This document shows, one piece after another, positions 47,551-59,700 of a stretch of DNA of 64,000 nt. Every line of letters starts with the position of its first letter. Positions within the stretch are counted from its first letter, which is position 1. This DNA comes from Bugulina stolonifera (Eukaryota; Bryozoa; Gymnolaemata; Cheilostomatida; Bugulidae), in contig OW285192.1 in NCBI GenBank assembly GCA_935421135.1, positions 5,437,501 to 5,501,500 on the forward strand, read 5' to 3'. The translations under genes were made by a program, and so were the position numbers. The notes beneath the pieces were generated by a model. It made no database searches, had not been told where the DNA came from, and saw only the letters and a program-made list of their open reading frames with translations.

Positions 47551-50058
47551 CATGTGATATATAGATTGACGAATATGAAAAACTTGGGGGTATTGACTGG
47601 CTTCAGGGAGTTTAAAGGAGAAACTCACAAATTGTGCCCTACTTTGAAGTTAGTTTTTGTACTGTTCTAAACAAGATATTCGAACAATTATTGTACAGTA
47701 TACTAAATCAACATATGTTCTTTTATTAATAACAAAGGATTTGTATTTTATGACCCTCCTTATGCCTCAATTAGTGAAATTAAAACTCATTCTAAACGAT
47801 TGAAAAATTAGGAGTTATCTCCTTTTTGAGATTTCGCCATTCTATTTTGTGAGACTATGGTTTCCGGCGATCGACCATTCCTGGGGAGATAACTTTATAC
47901 TATTATCCGTATAACATAATGCTATGCTAATTATACATGCATTTGTTTTCCTTACTTTCATTTCAATTTCTTGACTGCAGTTCTCAGTGCAGTGCAATCA
48001 CATAGACCTTAGCATCGTCTGCCAACAATGCAAATGCATTTATACCTGTACATGTATCAGTAATATAATATACATTTTATCATTATAAAACTTATGTGTG
48101 ACAAATAAACATGCATGTACATGCTGAAGGTACCATATTGCACAACACACTGTATTTGTATAAACATTATATGTAATCACGAATTCTTTATTATATCTAC
48201 ATATACATGCATGTATAAAAGGTTTACACAATATCATTGGAAATAATTTCTGACACTCTGCTACCCATGAAAGACATTGGTGATAGTATTATTAAAAGTA
48301 CACATTAAAATATTATACTGCAGGTGGCTAGGCTCCTGTGGATTCTATGATAGCTTTAACTGCTGAATCTATGGCAAAGCACTAATGATTACCATCATGT
48401 AGCACTTATGTGCTACTATGGTTTTATAACATAGCCAACAGATTGTGCTAGAGAGTATTGAGCAGTCAGAGCAGAGGTGTACAAGTGGAGGAAGTTCCAG
48501 CAGAGTGCAGAGTGGACTGTGTTATGATCAAACTTCAACTTCACTGCCTGGGTTTCAACAGTTGAACACTTGCATAGTTGGTGAGGTAGAGGTCACTGGC
48601 AAGCCCTACAGTTATAGACTGACCTTGTTGACCATATTATGTTGACAGCTAACATAATGGCTGATAGCAAATGGTTGCAAGATTCAGGCCATGGAGGTCA
48701 ATAATTGTTTAGATGCAGAAGTGGAGAAATTTGAGATAACCTCTGTTTTTCAGTAAAACTTAAACAGAAATCGCTTTTTCTAGATTTATTCCCCTTCTCC
48801 AAAACCCCAACTAAGGAGTCAGGAGGTCTATCTAGCTTTCACCACTACTGCACCTACATGCAAAAGCAATGGACAAATATTTAACCTCAAGGAGACTGCC
48901 GGCAAGGATACCAGACCAACTGCAATGATGAATGAGGTTTCTTCCTAAAGTTGTTCCTGTTGAACTGGATAGTTTACCCTCCATCGGTGTCTCTTGCGAT
49001 ATTCCAAGGCTATAACATTTTGTCTGGAACATCTTACCAGAATCTATCTGCAACCAAGAAATGACTGTCTCGTGAATTACTTTCATTTGCACATAGATCT
49101 GCCTACACACACAGTCTTTATGTGTAACAATGAATAATTCATGTAAGTGTAATTACTATAATAACCAAATTCAAAATTATTAGAGACTCTGAAGGAGTAT
49201 CAGAGATTCTTAATCTTCTTTGCCGATAAAGCATCAATGTTTAAGATACAGGATTCCGAGTAGTTATTCATACAACTACCTACCATAAGAGCTATATGGA
49301 TATGAAACTGCATTTTCTTGAAAGCAACGGCTAGTGCATGGTAAAACTCATTAGTGCTTCAGTACTACAAACTCATAGAATAAAGTAAGAGAGCATATCA
49401 GCATCTGGTGGCCCAACTGCAGCAGGCACTGCAACATCCTACAACACAAGTCAACAAGCTGTATGTGTTAGTATCAACTCAACATTGATAGTATGCCCAC
49501 TATCGTCAGTATTAGTCGTCGCAGCAGCAGTTTATTAGCAAAATAAAAGAACCATTTGTGTTGTTAGCTGTAGTTCGTATTAGCAGTAGGAGTAGTTACT
49601 TATAGTAGTAGTTAGCAGTAAGTTAAAGTGATAGCAGTGTAGTAGCAGTAATATGGTGATTTCAGTAGTTAGTTATGGTTGCATTAGTAGTAATCATGCA
49701 AGTAGTTAAAATCAGCAGTAGTAATAGTAGTAGTTGGTTACAATAATAGTTAGTCGTAGAAAAGTGGTAAGTTGTCGCAGTAGTACCAGAGGGTCCAGTA
49801 GTAGCTACAGTATCAATAGAATCAACAGAAGTTGAATTATCAATAGTAATAGTAGTAGTTAGATATAGTAGTCACCAAGTCACCACAGTGTAGGCCCAAT
49901 ATTCTTAGTCACATAGGCCTATGCCATTATAGAGAATAGTTAAGAGTATCAATAGGGTTTGTCACAGTCACTGAGGCTAAAGTAAATTTCTTAATGGTCA
50001 GCATTGTGGAACAGATTCATAATATTGCACAAACATACATAGGATACTAGTTTTTTTC

Positions 50059-50145
50059 CAGAGATGTTTGCAAGTTTTATTTTGGAAACGAGTCTTTTAA
50101 TAGGCCATAAAATGTTGCTTGAATTAACTGAGTCTGGCATCTCTG
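50059..50145 (-). mobile_element. hAT-like mini-element, 87 bp
   Basis: Termini CAGAGATG and CATCTCTG are inverted repeats. The 8-bp target duplication tttttttc lies at 50051-50058 and 50146-50153. Its sequence is an internally deleted, reverse-oriented version of the element at 50677-51266. Confidence 0.8.
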
Positions 50146-50676
50146 TTTTTTTCTTTCAGTCATTGGGCTTACTTACTGCTTATTTTAATTTTATTTATCT
50201 GAATGCACGCCATGAAATGAAAATTAGCAAGATTAAAATAAAATTAAAATAGGCAGTAAAGAAAGAAATAGAACACCAGGAAAGTATGGAGGTGAAGTGA
50301 TGTACTGCAATCCAATACAATGGGAAAAAGACAGTTCCAAACTAAACCTCTCCATGACAGTTTGAACCCCTAACCTCACCCATAAATTTTCCTTTTTAAT
50401 ATTAATTTTTTCATTTAATTAAACTTAATTATCGGTGAGTTGTATTCTAATAAATGTAATCTACACAGTTGAGAAACGTCCTGCTGGAACTGTCTTTTTT
50501 TGGAAATGTTGCTTTACCATTTCCAACTAACAGCTTTCATCATTTATATTTAGCCTGTTTTGGTAAAAGCAACACACTAAATAAATTGAATGATATATTA
50601 TTATATTGATTTGCATTGCCTTCAATTGATTGTTTGACTTTTAATCATTAATTTACAGCGGCAAGTAAGCAGTAAC

Positions 50677-51266
50677 CAGAGATGCCAGACTCGAGTTAAA
50701 GACTCTCACTCGAGTTAATTCAAGCAACATTTTATGGCTTATTATAAAGACTTGTAACTTGAATATACAGCTGTCAAAAACTTGTAACTTGAATTGTAAT
50801 TAAATTATGGCTATGATCAAAGACTCTTAACTCACACATCATTATGTTGAAATATTCAATAACTCGAGTTTTCATTGGGCAGCTGTGAATTGTAATGACC
50901 ACAGTTATAACCACCAACCACAACCACAATTATAACACATTTTACACTAAAACTGTGACATTTTGCTTTGAAATCTGAACTTCTAACACCATTTCCTAAC
51001 AAAATTTCACCATAAGCTAAATAATAACTCAATAACTCTATAAAAAGACTGGAGTTAAACAAGAAAAGAATTGAATTGAAACTTGCTTGTAGTTAACTTG
51101 GATAACTTGACAAAAACTTGAGTTTCTGTGGACATGTAAATATTTAACTCGTAACTTGAAAGTTTTGACCTGTCACTGAAAGAATTGACTTGTAACTTGA
51201 AGAGTCACAACTAAGAGTTGGCCATGAAAACTTGAGTTTCCAAAATAAAACTTGCACACATCTCTG
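50677..51266 (+). mobile_element. hAT-like non-autonomous element, 590 bp
   Basis: Termini CAGAGATG and CATCTCTG, with the 8-bp target duplication gcagtaac at 50669-50676 and 51267-51274. The interior is built of repeated cttgtaacttga and cgagttaa segments, as in hAT subterminal repeats. No transposase reading frame. Confidence 0.85.
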
Positions 51267-51380
51267 GCAGTAACTGGTGATTCATTTGTCTTGTGTCTAG
51301 TCAACAGCAATCTGATGCCAAAGAAATAAAAGTGATTTTATTGCAGCTTGAGTTCATGTTATATTTCCCACGAAAACTTA

Positions 51381-51516
51381 CTGAGAGTCACTGCTAGCTG
51401 AATCTGACTGAGAGTCACTGCTAGCTCCGTATCTGACTGAGAGTCACTGCAAGCTCCGAATCTGACTGAGAGTCACTACTAGCTCCGAATCTGACTGAGA
51501 GTCACTGCTAGCTCCG
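51381..51516. repeat. 29-bp minisatellite
   Basis: Five units of 'gagagtcactgctagctccg' plus aatctgact. Confidence 0.85.
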
Positions 51517-53761
51517 CTGAACTACCAATGAAACCCATGGTAGAACAGTTATTAATTAATTACGTGCATAAGTAAATAAAAACAAACATAATTGATAATA
51601 AATAATTATTTTAAACAAATTGAAACTAGCGTTTTTTATAGTTCAGTGAAACTGCAGTGACTGTCAGTCAGAGTCAGTGGGAAATAATCTAGTAGGATTA
51701 GAAAAGAATGAACAAATACTTATTATAATATAACTTGATTTGATTTCTTACCGACGGATAAATATGCATTGTAGAATATGCCGTGAGCTATATTAGTCAG
51801 TATAAAAAACAAGCAAGTGTAAGTAGCAGAAAACTTTGGAAATTACTAAAAAACACAAGTGGCTGTCGCAAACCAGTAAACTGTGAATGCGCAAACTTAC
51901 CGGAAACAGCACGGCTATAGCAATATAGTGGATTTAACGGGGCATATATTAATCACCTCGCATATCGGTGTAAGTCTGCAGATCTTAGACTACCAACAAG
52001 GATGCGCCCATGACCAATCAGATAAACCGATTTTTTGGATAAAAACGCGGATTTTGGTATTTGTGGAAATGACGTCTGGAACCGCCAGATTTCGAACTAT
52101 CACTTTAGAATCACTTCAAAATTTGTGATTTTCCCCTTTAACACAAAATCAGTAATACTGTAGTATATCAGACATGGGCACGCAAATCCTACTGATTTAT
52201 TGCGGAGTTGTTATCTCGTTATATGTTGCTCTCCCTCTTTTTATCATGACCTTAATCCTAACACTTATGTGAGCCGCAGGAATTAACAAAGGTTTCGCTA
52301 TAGGTCACTATTTTATTAGCTGACATGTACATGTAGCTCTCCTAGATGCATGCACGCACAGAGTGGTATGATCACTGTGCTGTTAACAATAGAATGCAAC
52401 AATAGGAACTTTTGGATCTCAAACGTCCATTTACAGTTATCCTCCCCTGAATGAATAATATGCAAGTGATATCTAACGCATACACAGCAACTAAACATGG
52501 TTGATATTGATTGGTTGAACAGCATAAGGTTATTAATTAGAAACTGTGTCGTCTGTTACAAAGTTCTGGAGGTGAAGGTCATCCAGTATGAGATGATTGA
52601 AATTCAGGAATTAAGCCAACTCATTTCAATATTTAATATGATGTTTTCCAGTTATTGAGTGGGTAATCCAAATATTATCTATCATGATAATGCACAGAAT
52701 ATTGATAAATGAACAGATAGAGGCTAGTTTAAGGCAGTTATAGAATCTCAATTCACTTTTTAACTAGCCAAACAACCCTAAATTAGAGCTACAAAATTGT
52801 AGGCATAGAGTTAATGTCATAGTTAGGGAATGTCACAAAATGCCATTATGCTGCAGAATTCTTTTAGGGTTGAGAGAATTCATTGAGAGCCGCCAATCCA
52901 TCGTTCCTTGATGGTTGGAAATTTTAATAATCTAATAGTGCCTAATGTTGTACACTCTAGTCCACACGAGTTCACAGTTATCCACTCCAGTTCACAGTTG
53001 TCCACACTAGTTCACTGTTGTCCACAGTTGTCAACAATAGTGTTTTAATATCTTTAGTGTGAGGAAACGAAAGTTATAAACTTTTGGAATGATCTCAATT
53101 CAACGACTCCCTTTGTTATGGCTCAACACATTGTTATATTGATGAGCGACAACGAGGATGCAAGAATATTGTCTACCCACTGCATAAGTACAGTAATATT
53201 ATGTACACTGTATAATTTATTAGATACTTATTTGCATACGGATGTTACGAGTTAGAATCATAGTACTGGATGAGAAAGAGGAAATGGTACACTGGCTATG
53301 CAGACATATTGCTTGTAAAGTATTCACATATTTATTCTGTCAAGATGATGTTTTGATGTAAACATACAGAATAATAATGTGAAAATGCAAAAAAACAGAC
53401 TGAAAATCTGTGAAATTCTTAATAGAAGAGAATACATGTAACTAGTTCATCATGGATCATGTAGAGAGCAAAACGAGTTTAAGGGATAAATTCTTTGCAA
53501 TTAGTCAAAGCTGTAGAAGCGGAAGTTAGATTTCCAGCGATTTGAACGCAAGTCCAAAGATGCCACTGTTACAGAAATGAAAATATTTAAGATACACAAA
53601 CATGCATATTTTTAGTTCATGTCTATCTAATCATTGATAGAACAAAATGCTACATAACTAGCAATGTTCTGATAGTCATGAAGTAAAATTAAAAAATTAT
53701 ATATGTATTAATAATTAGTCCATGGGTGTAAGGTACATTGTAACTGTCTTCTATGTTACAG

Positions 53762-56700
53762 GAAAATATAAAAATACTAGCCCACCAAACATGAATCAAT
53801 TCTTTTGTCAGTATGAACCCGATGGCACACCGAGTCAGATCATAATAGCTGGTGCTGATGGAGGAGGTTTTAAAGGTTGTGAAGCTGGCTTTATGGTATG
53901 TGACATTGCAGTGTACTGATGAGCTTCGTTCCAAGATTTGTAACTGTTGTAAACAGTTCTCGAAAATTTTGTAATAATATAAGTATAATCCAATTATATG
54001 AAAGGAATAATATTATGATACCGGCTTACATAAGATACTACAGTATATGAACTAACTCTCTAATTGAGAATGGGATCTGAAAATTCTAACGTGTCAGATC
54101 ATTTTGGTTGACTGGCTATCACTTTGAATTGAATATTGTGTTAGGCCATCGTACGATTGTTACAACCAACTAGGAGTCCACATATAGAGCAACCAGTAAC
54201 TGAAGCGAACATTTTCAAAATTTTCCAGTCGCAATCTTCTTGTAGACTGCATTTTAAAATAACTTTATGCACTTGATACACTTTGTTATTATCGATAATA
54301 ATAATAACAACATGCATGCTATGACTGCCGTAAAGTGCAATAAAACTTTCAGTATAACATAAATTTGTGCATAAAGTTATTTTAAAATGCAGTCTACAAG
54401 AAAACGCAATCTACCGACAAACTATAATGTAGGTGAATCCAACATATAAATGGCGAGCCACGTTTCTGTGTACTCCATTAAGGGCTCCCAAACTACCACA
54501 CAGCTTTCGACAAAGCTAATATCTTCTGACCCATCTCTGCTCAGCAAACATAATTACGATATTATATTGTTAGCAGATTGATGGGTAAAGCAGTATGACC
54601 ACTTTGCTACACTTGGTACAGGCAAATTCATTTTGTGGCCTCTAAATTCCAAAATGATCATGAAGCCAACTGATTTATTTTTGAGTATCTTCTAGAATAA
54701 TTCCATTCCTATATGGTAGTCTGTGTGTCAGTGTGAGTAGAGCCAGAGTCTTATAGACTAAGTACCCAGGCTAGAATAGATGAGGGTAGTATCCACAGAC
54801 TCAACTATAGTACATGACGCTTATATAGAACTCTTGGTTTAGCCTAACCTACACCACATGGAAACTATTGATACAAATCTATCAATCTATCAACATGTTA
54901 TTTTACATTGCTGATAATGATTAGGGTGTTGGAAGGATATACAAGCAGCTTGAATCAGCTGACTACGGATGTTGCAGTCCCTACACCAACAGAAAAAGGG
55001 CGGAGCTTAAGTGCGAATTTAAGTTTGTGGATGACGGCTATGTTAGATGTACTGGAGAGGTAAAGTCAGTAGAAGTACCATGTGCTCTAAACTATTGCCA
55101 ACGTAAGTAGAGGTACTAACTTTGTAAGCACCGTTGTGCGTTGTACGTTATACGTTTTACATACATAGCTACTTCCCACAAGCCGAGTATTGCTGCCAGC
55201 AAGAAATGTGTGAACATTGTGCAACTAATTTGATGTTATATACATCATGTTATGCACATTGCGCACACTAAGGTTATACGCGCTTAATTACAATATAGGC
55301 TATGATGTTAGAAATTCAATTACATGTCTACATACATGTAGTCAAAATCTTTATGATATCTGCATGCATATAAATACCATCAAATATGACTAGAGATGTA
55401 CATGTGAATTGTGTAGGCTAGCGGATTTCTGTTGACAGTAGTATCTGATGCTATGGATGTTTTGAACTGTTTCTCTAGTTAATATAATACCCAGCTGGAC
55501 AGATTGGAATCTCGAGCCAACGACTGATATTAGTAGAAGGACTTGTTTTGGTGGTACGGTGGAGGACTGTGAAAAGGAAGCTGGTTGGTAAAATATAATA
55601 TTATTTGTTTCAAAAGTCATATGCCATGCGTGCATGTATTACATATCAGTATGTAAAATAGGCCTACATATTATATGCAAGCGCTGTAATTGTTAATATT
55701 GTATGGAGATATATTATATCTGAGTTGATGATTTGTAGCATCACAATATCTGTGCTTACACCAGTGCAGCTGTTACACCTGGGGCTCTAAGAATACTGAA
55801 ATGGACTTTGCAGCAGCAGATTTTTCTTGTTTAACAAAAGGTGGTGGTCATCCAGTCTCTCTGGAATCTGTTGAGGAAGCAAACACACTCCGTAGTCTAC
55901 TCTCTCAACACATTACCTCACCGATATGGACAAGTGGAAGTAAGCAGTAAGCATGTACATGTAGATGTAGATCATGATCTACATGTAGTACTACAACGTA
56001 TACTAATCAGTAGTGGTTAAGTAGTGGTCAACAGTAGTCAGGTAGTGGCCAAATGGCTGCCCAGTAATAGTCAAATGATGTCCAGTTACAGTAGTGGTCA
56101 AGTAGTGATACAATAGATTAGTGGTCAGTAGTTGTAGCCCATAGTTTTTGGTCATTACCTAGTGCAGCAGTGAGAGCGGTGAGGAGATGCTAAGTTTGCC
56201 GTACAAAGCCCTTCCACCAAATCTATCAGTAATGTGGGAAAATAGACATTTGACAGACTTAAAATTCTGCTCCAGTTTAAACTCAGGTACATGCTGATAC
56301 TACTATACATTGCTTAACATTTTAAGCCTTGCGTAACTACTACATGTAGCCTTCACCAATGTGCACTTTGGTTGAATTTACAACAAGATCACATCACAGG
56401 ATTTTTCGTGATCATTTGTAGAGATAACAAACTCAAGTTCACATGAATTTGAATGGTTCACACACTTGGGAGCTGTGAGTATATTAAAGATTTCAGAATG
56501 TATTTCTTACTTTATATCTGTCAGTATATTGCTAATGCTATACTATCTAACTTGGACAATGCCTTGAATGTGTTTATGTATTATTTCCTTGCAACTGATT
56601 TTGATATACTATCAGTTACTCTTTGTTGTGAAACAAGCTATAAAACTATTACAAAATTTTTCTGTTCATATTTGAACTCCATTTCCTGTGATCATTCTCA

Positions 56701-59700
56701 TAATAGTCTCCTTCACAGGAAGCTGCTCTCTCAGATTCTCCTTTACTTGAACGTATTCCATGGCATTCTGCTAGAACATCTCAACATCTGGTCTACTCCT
56801 TGTCTACTGATTCATACACCACTGTAGATGGAGGGGAAGAATATGGTGTAATATGTGAGAAACAGAAGGATTCAGATGGTTGGTGTAGCATAAGTTTGCA
56901 CTGAACTGCACACTATATACCGCTTACAAGACGGTTATCAGAGGTGGCATACTAAGTTTGATGCCAGTATATGGTCAAAATTAGCAGATACTTATAAAGC
57001 AGTATGAGGTACTTGGTTTGTTAGAATACATACATGCATATTAATATGTCTCTCTGTTTGACAGCAGAGTTAAGTTGGGCTGACTGGGTGATTGTTCCTT
57101 GTGATGGCCGAGCGGTCACTCAAGAGAAACGGAGAAGGTGCATTAAGAAGCCGACCAGCTGCAGTCCCAAAGAATGCAGGAAAAAGCAAAGAAGTGAAAT
57201 CCAGGAGTATAAAAGCCAAGAGAACATCTGTACTAAGTTTATTGTTTATTGCGCCTTTTGCATTATGTAACATTCGTATCAGATGTCTTGTTCTGAATTA
57301 AAATCAGTGAGGCAGTTTGTGCATTGGAATGGGCTTGGAGCTCACATGCTCAACACAGGCAATCTACATGTATCATCTTTTGTAGCGATTCACTACTTGG
57401 AAAGACCTGGTGGAGTAGAGGAGATTCATAGTGTGACCTGCTGTACGTCCAAATGGTTACCAGACTCTGTTGATCTCTCTGGCATACACTATACCAGCAG
57501 TGAGTGATATCTACATGTACATGTGCTGTACCTACTACATGATTGCCATGTAACACGTTGTAGTTCATGTCAAATGCCCTGATGTATAAGGGCATGTATT
57601 AGGAATTATATAATACCACTATGAAACTATTTTTGATAGTCATAAAGGCGTATAACATGTAATTTGTTAAAAAATAATGGCTGTAAGAAACGTTAATCAA
57701 GCAGTCATACTACACATCTTAGTAAAATTACTCAAAAACTGAGGCTGTAGGATGTTTTGATAGATTTAGGGCTACAAACATTCAAATGTAAAGAAGGGTC
57801 CAGACACACTGACGGAACTAAGTCTAAGCAAGCGAGGTGCATAGATACACGGATAACTGGAACAGCTTTCTGGTCTTTGTTTGCATGGCAGCTCCATTGT
57901 CCTGTTGGTATGTACTGTAATAATTGTACCTTGTATTGCCTTACTGTTACTATTATATTGTAATGGTCATGCACAGCCTCCTGACTACATGACACTAACT
58001 ATATACATGTACTTATCCTTGCATTATAACTGCTTGTACCCATTGTCTATGTAGTCGAATGTTACCTGTACACTTCTTATATGCATTACTGAGCTATTAT
58101 ACCCTTTTTATACCCATGTAAAGAGGTCCGACCTCTCAGAAATACTTGATATTGACTTTGCATATGATCTAGATGATTTTATGCATCTTTTGTCAAACCC
58201 AACCTATTTTGGGTCAGCCCTCGAGCTTCCGGACGCCATATTGTTGCGCAATTTCCGGACGACCCTACGTCATCTTTTCACGACACTACGTTGGCCTTTT
58301 AACCAGAACTTCTTCCGGAAGTTCTATTACTATATAAAAGGCATTGTTTTCATGTTTGTTGTCTCAGTTCATGCTTGGATCTCAATAAAGACACTTCTAC
58401 ACTTATATATAGAGACTTTCACTTCGTAGATAGGTCATTCTAGTTGTTAAGGTCCTCGGCCTTGCAACACGAACTGCCTACTAGGTCGGATCACTCTCTT
58501 TCTCAGTATAGCAAACAAGCATCGACTCGGGATCATATGGGTTGTCTTTGGTAGTTCTTGGACTACTAGTACCTGTTAATCTTTCATGTAATGAGAAGGT
58601 CTAGCACCACTCATAGGCACTTCACTTTGGACTCGGGAGTCGTCTTAGGACGGCAGTACCAAACCCAAAAACCATTACAATATATCATAGTGATTGTAAA
58701 AAACATGTCATAATGAATACATGTGATGCAGTGTCGCTGTGCTGTGATGTGTTGTTCTGTGCTGTGCTGTGCTGTGTTTTAGTGACTTCATTAGGTGTGG
58801 TATGTTGTAGTTATTGTATCAGGTGTGGCATGTTGTGGTTATTGTAACAGATGTCTGTGTAGATTAGAGGTTGTATTCTGTAGTTGTTGGATGTTCCTTC
58901 CCAGTCTTACCTCCGGTCTACCAGACGCACCACACTGACTCAAGCAGAATGTTTGACTATGACAGTATTATATTGGCTATGTGTATTCCTGGCTATAAGA
59001 TAGGTGAGGGTGATGGGTTGGTTAAGCTTCGATGTAGTGCTAATAGCTCTTGGACTCCAGACCCTCAAGCTTTACCTGAGTGCCAACCGGTGTGTAACTT
59101 GTTTGTCATCTATTGCTTAAATATCAAGTCTTTAGAAGGTTTAATCTGAAATTTTGAAAGTATAGAATTGAACATCTCTACAATAGACACAGTATTTATG
59201 TAAAGTAGGTAAAGTATGCTCTGTTAATTTGTGTATGCGATCATATGACGCCGCACTCGATCTTTAATACGTAGTACTTACTTACTGCTTAAAATATATA
59301 ATATGAAAACCCCTAATAAGAGATGGGATAACATTGTTTTGATCATTATAGAGCTAAAAGCCCTGAAAAGACATAAACAAAGGAAAATTACTGGAATAAT
59401 TTTTGTCTCATTGTTATTAGTATAGTAAGTCTTTATGCTGAAATATGTTCCAGCATAGCAGTCAAACCAATAGGTATAAAATATTAAAATATTATACATT
59501 AACTATTATATAATAATTAGATTATATAATAACAGATTGGTTAACTTTAACCCTATGTAGAAGAAATAAGTTAAAGTAGGAAATGATATTGGAAAAATTT
59601 CAGGTTGGAGACTATGTATTGGCTTACAACAATGTGACTGGCAGATGCTTTGCTCACTTCCTTATTCCAGAATCTGTTGAAGATGCCAACTTCCAATGTA

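Larger units (their letters stand above)
47551..53761. other. Intergenic region between the two lectin-type genes
   Basis: About 6.2 kb. It contains hAT-like short elements (50059-51266), a 29-bp repeat (51381-51516), agtag-rich simple sequence (49500-49870) and a small ttcacagttgtccac repeat (52960-53036). An ATG at 52174 opens MGTQILLIYCGVVISLYVAL, a possible signal peptide for the downstream gene, but no donor gives the phase 1 needed by exon 53762. Confidence 0.4.

Noticed and set aside
48445..48645. Short frame with Ser-rich sequence upstream of the second lectin gene
   Set aside because: No family resemblance, no convincing splice pair in phase with a neighbour, and no repeat signature.
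52174..52270. Signal-peptide-like frame as the first exon of the mosaic gene
   Set aside because: The leader is plausible, but the best donor (gtgagc near 52268) leaves two bases while exon 53762 needs one. Kept only as a note.
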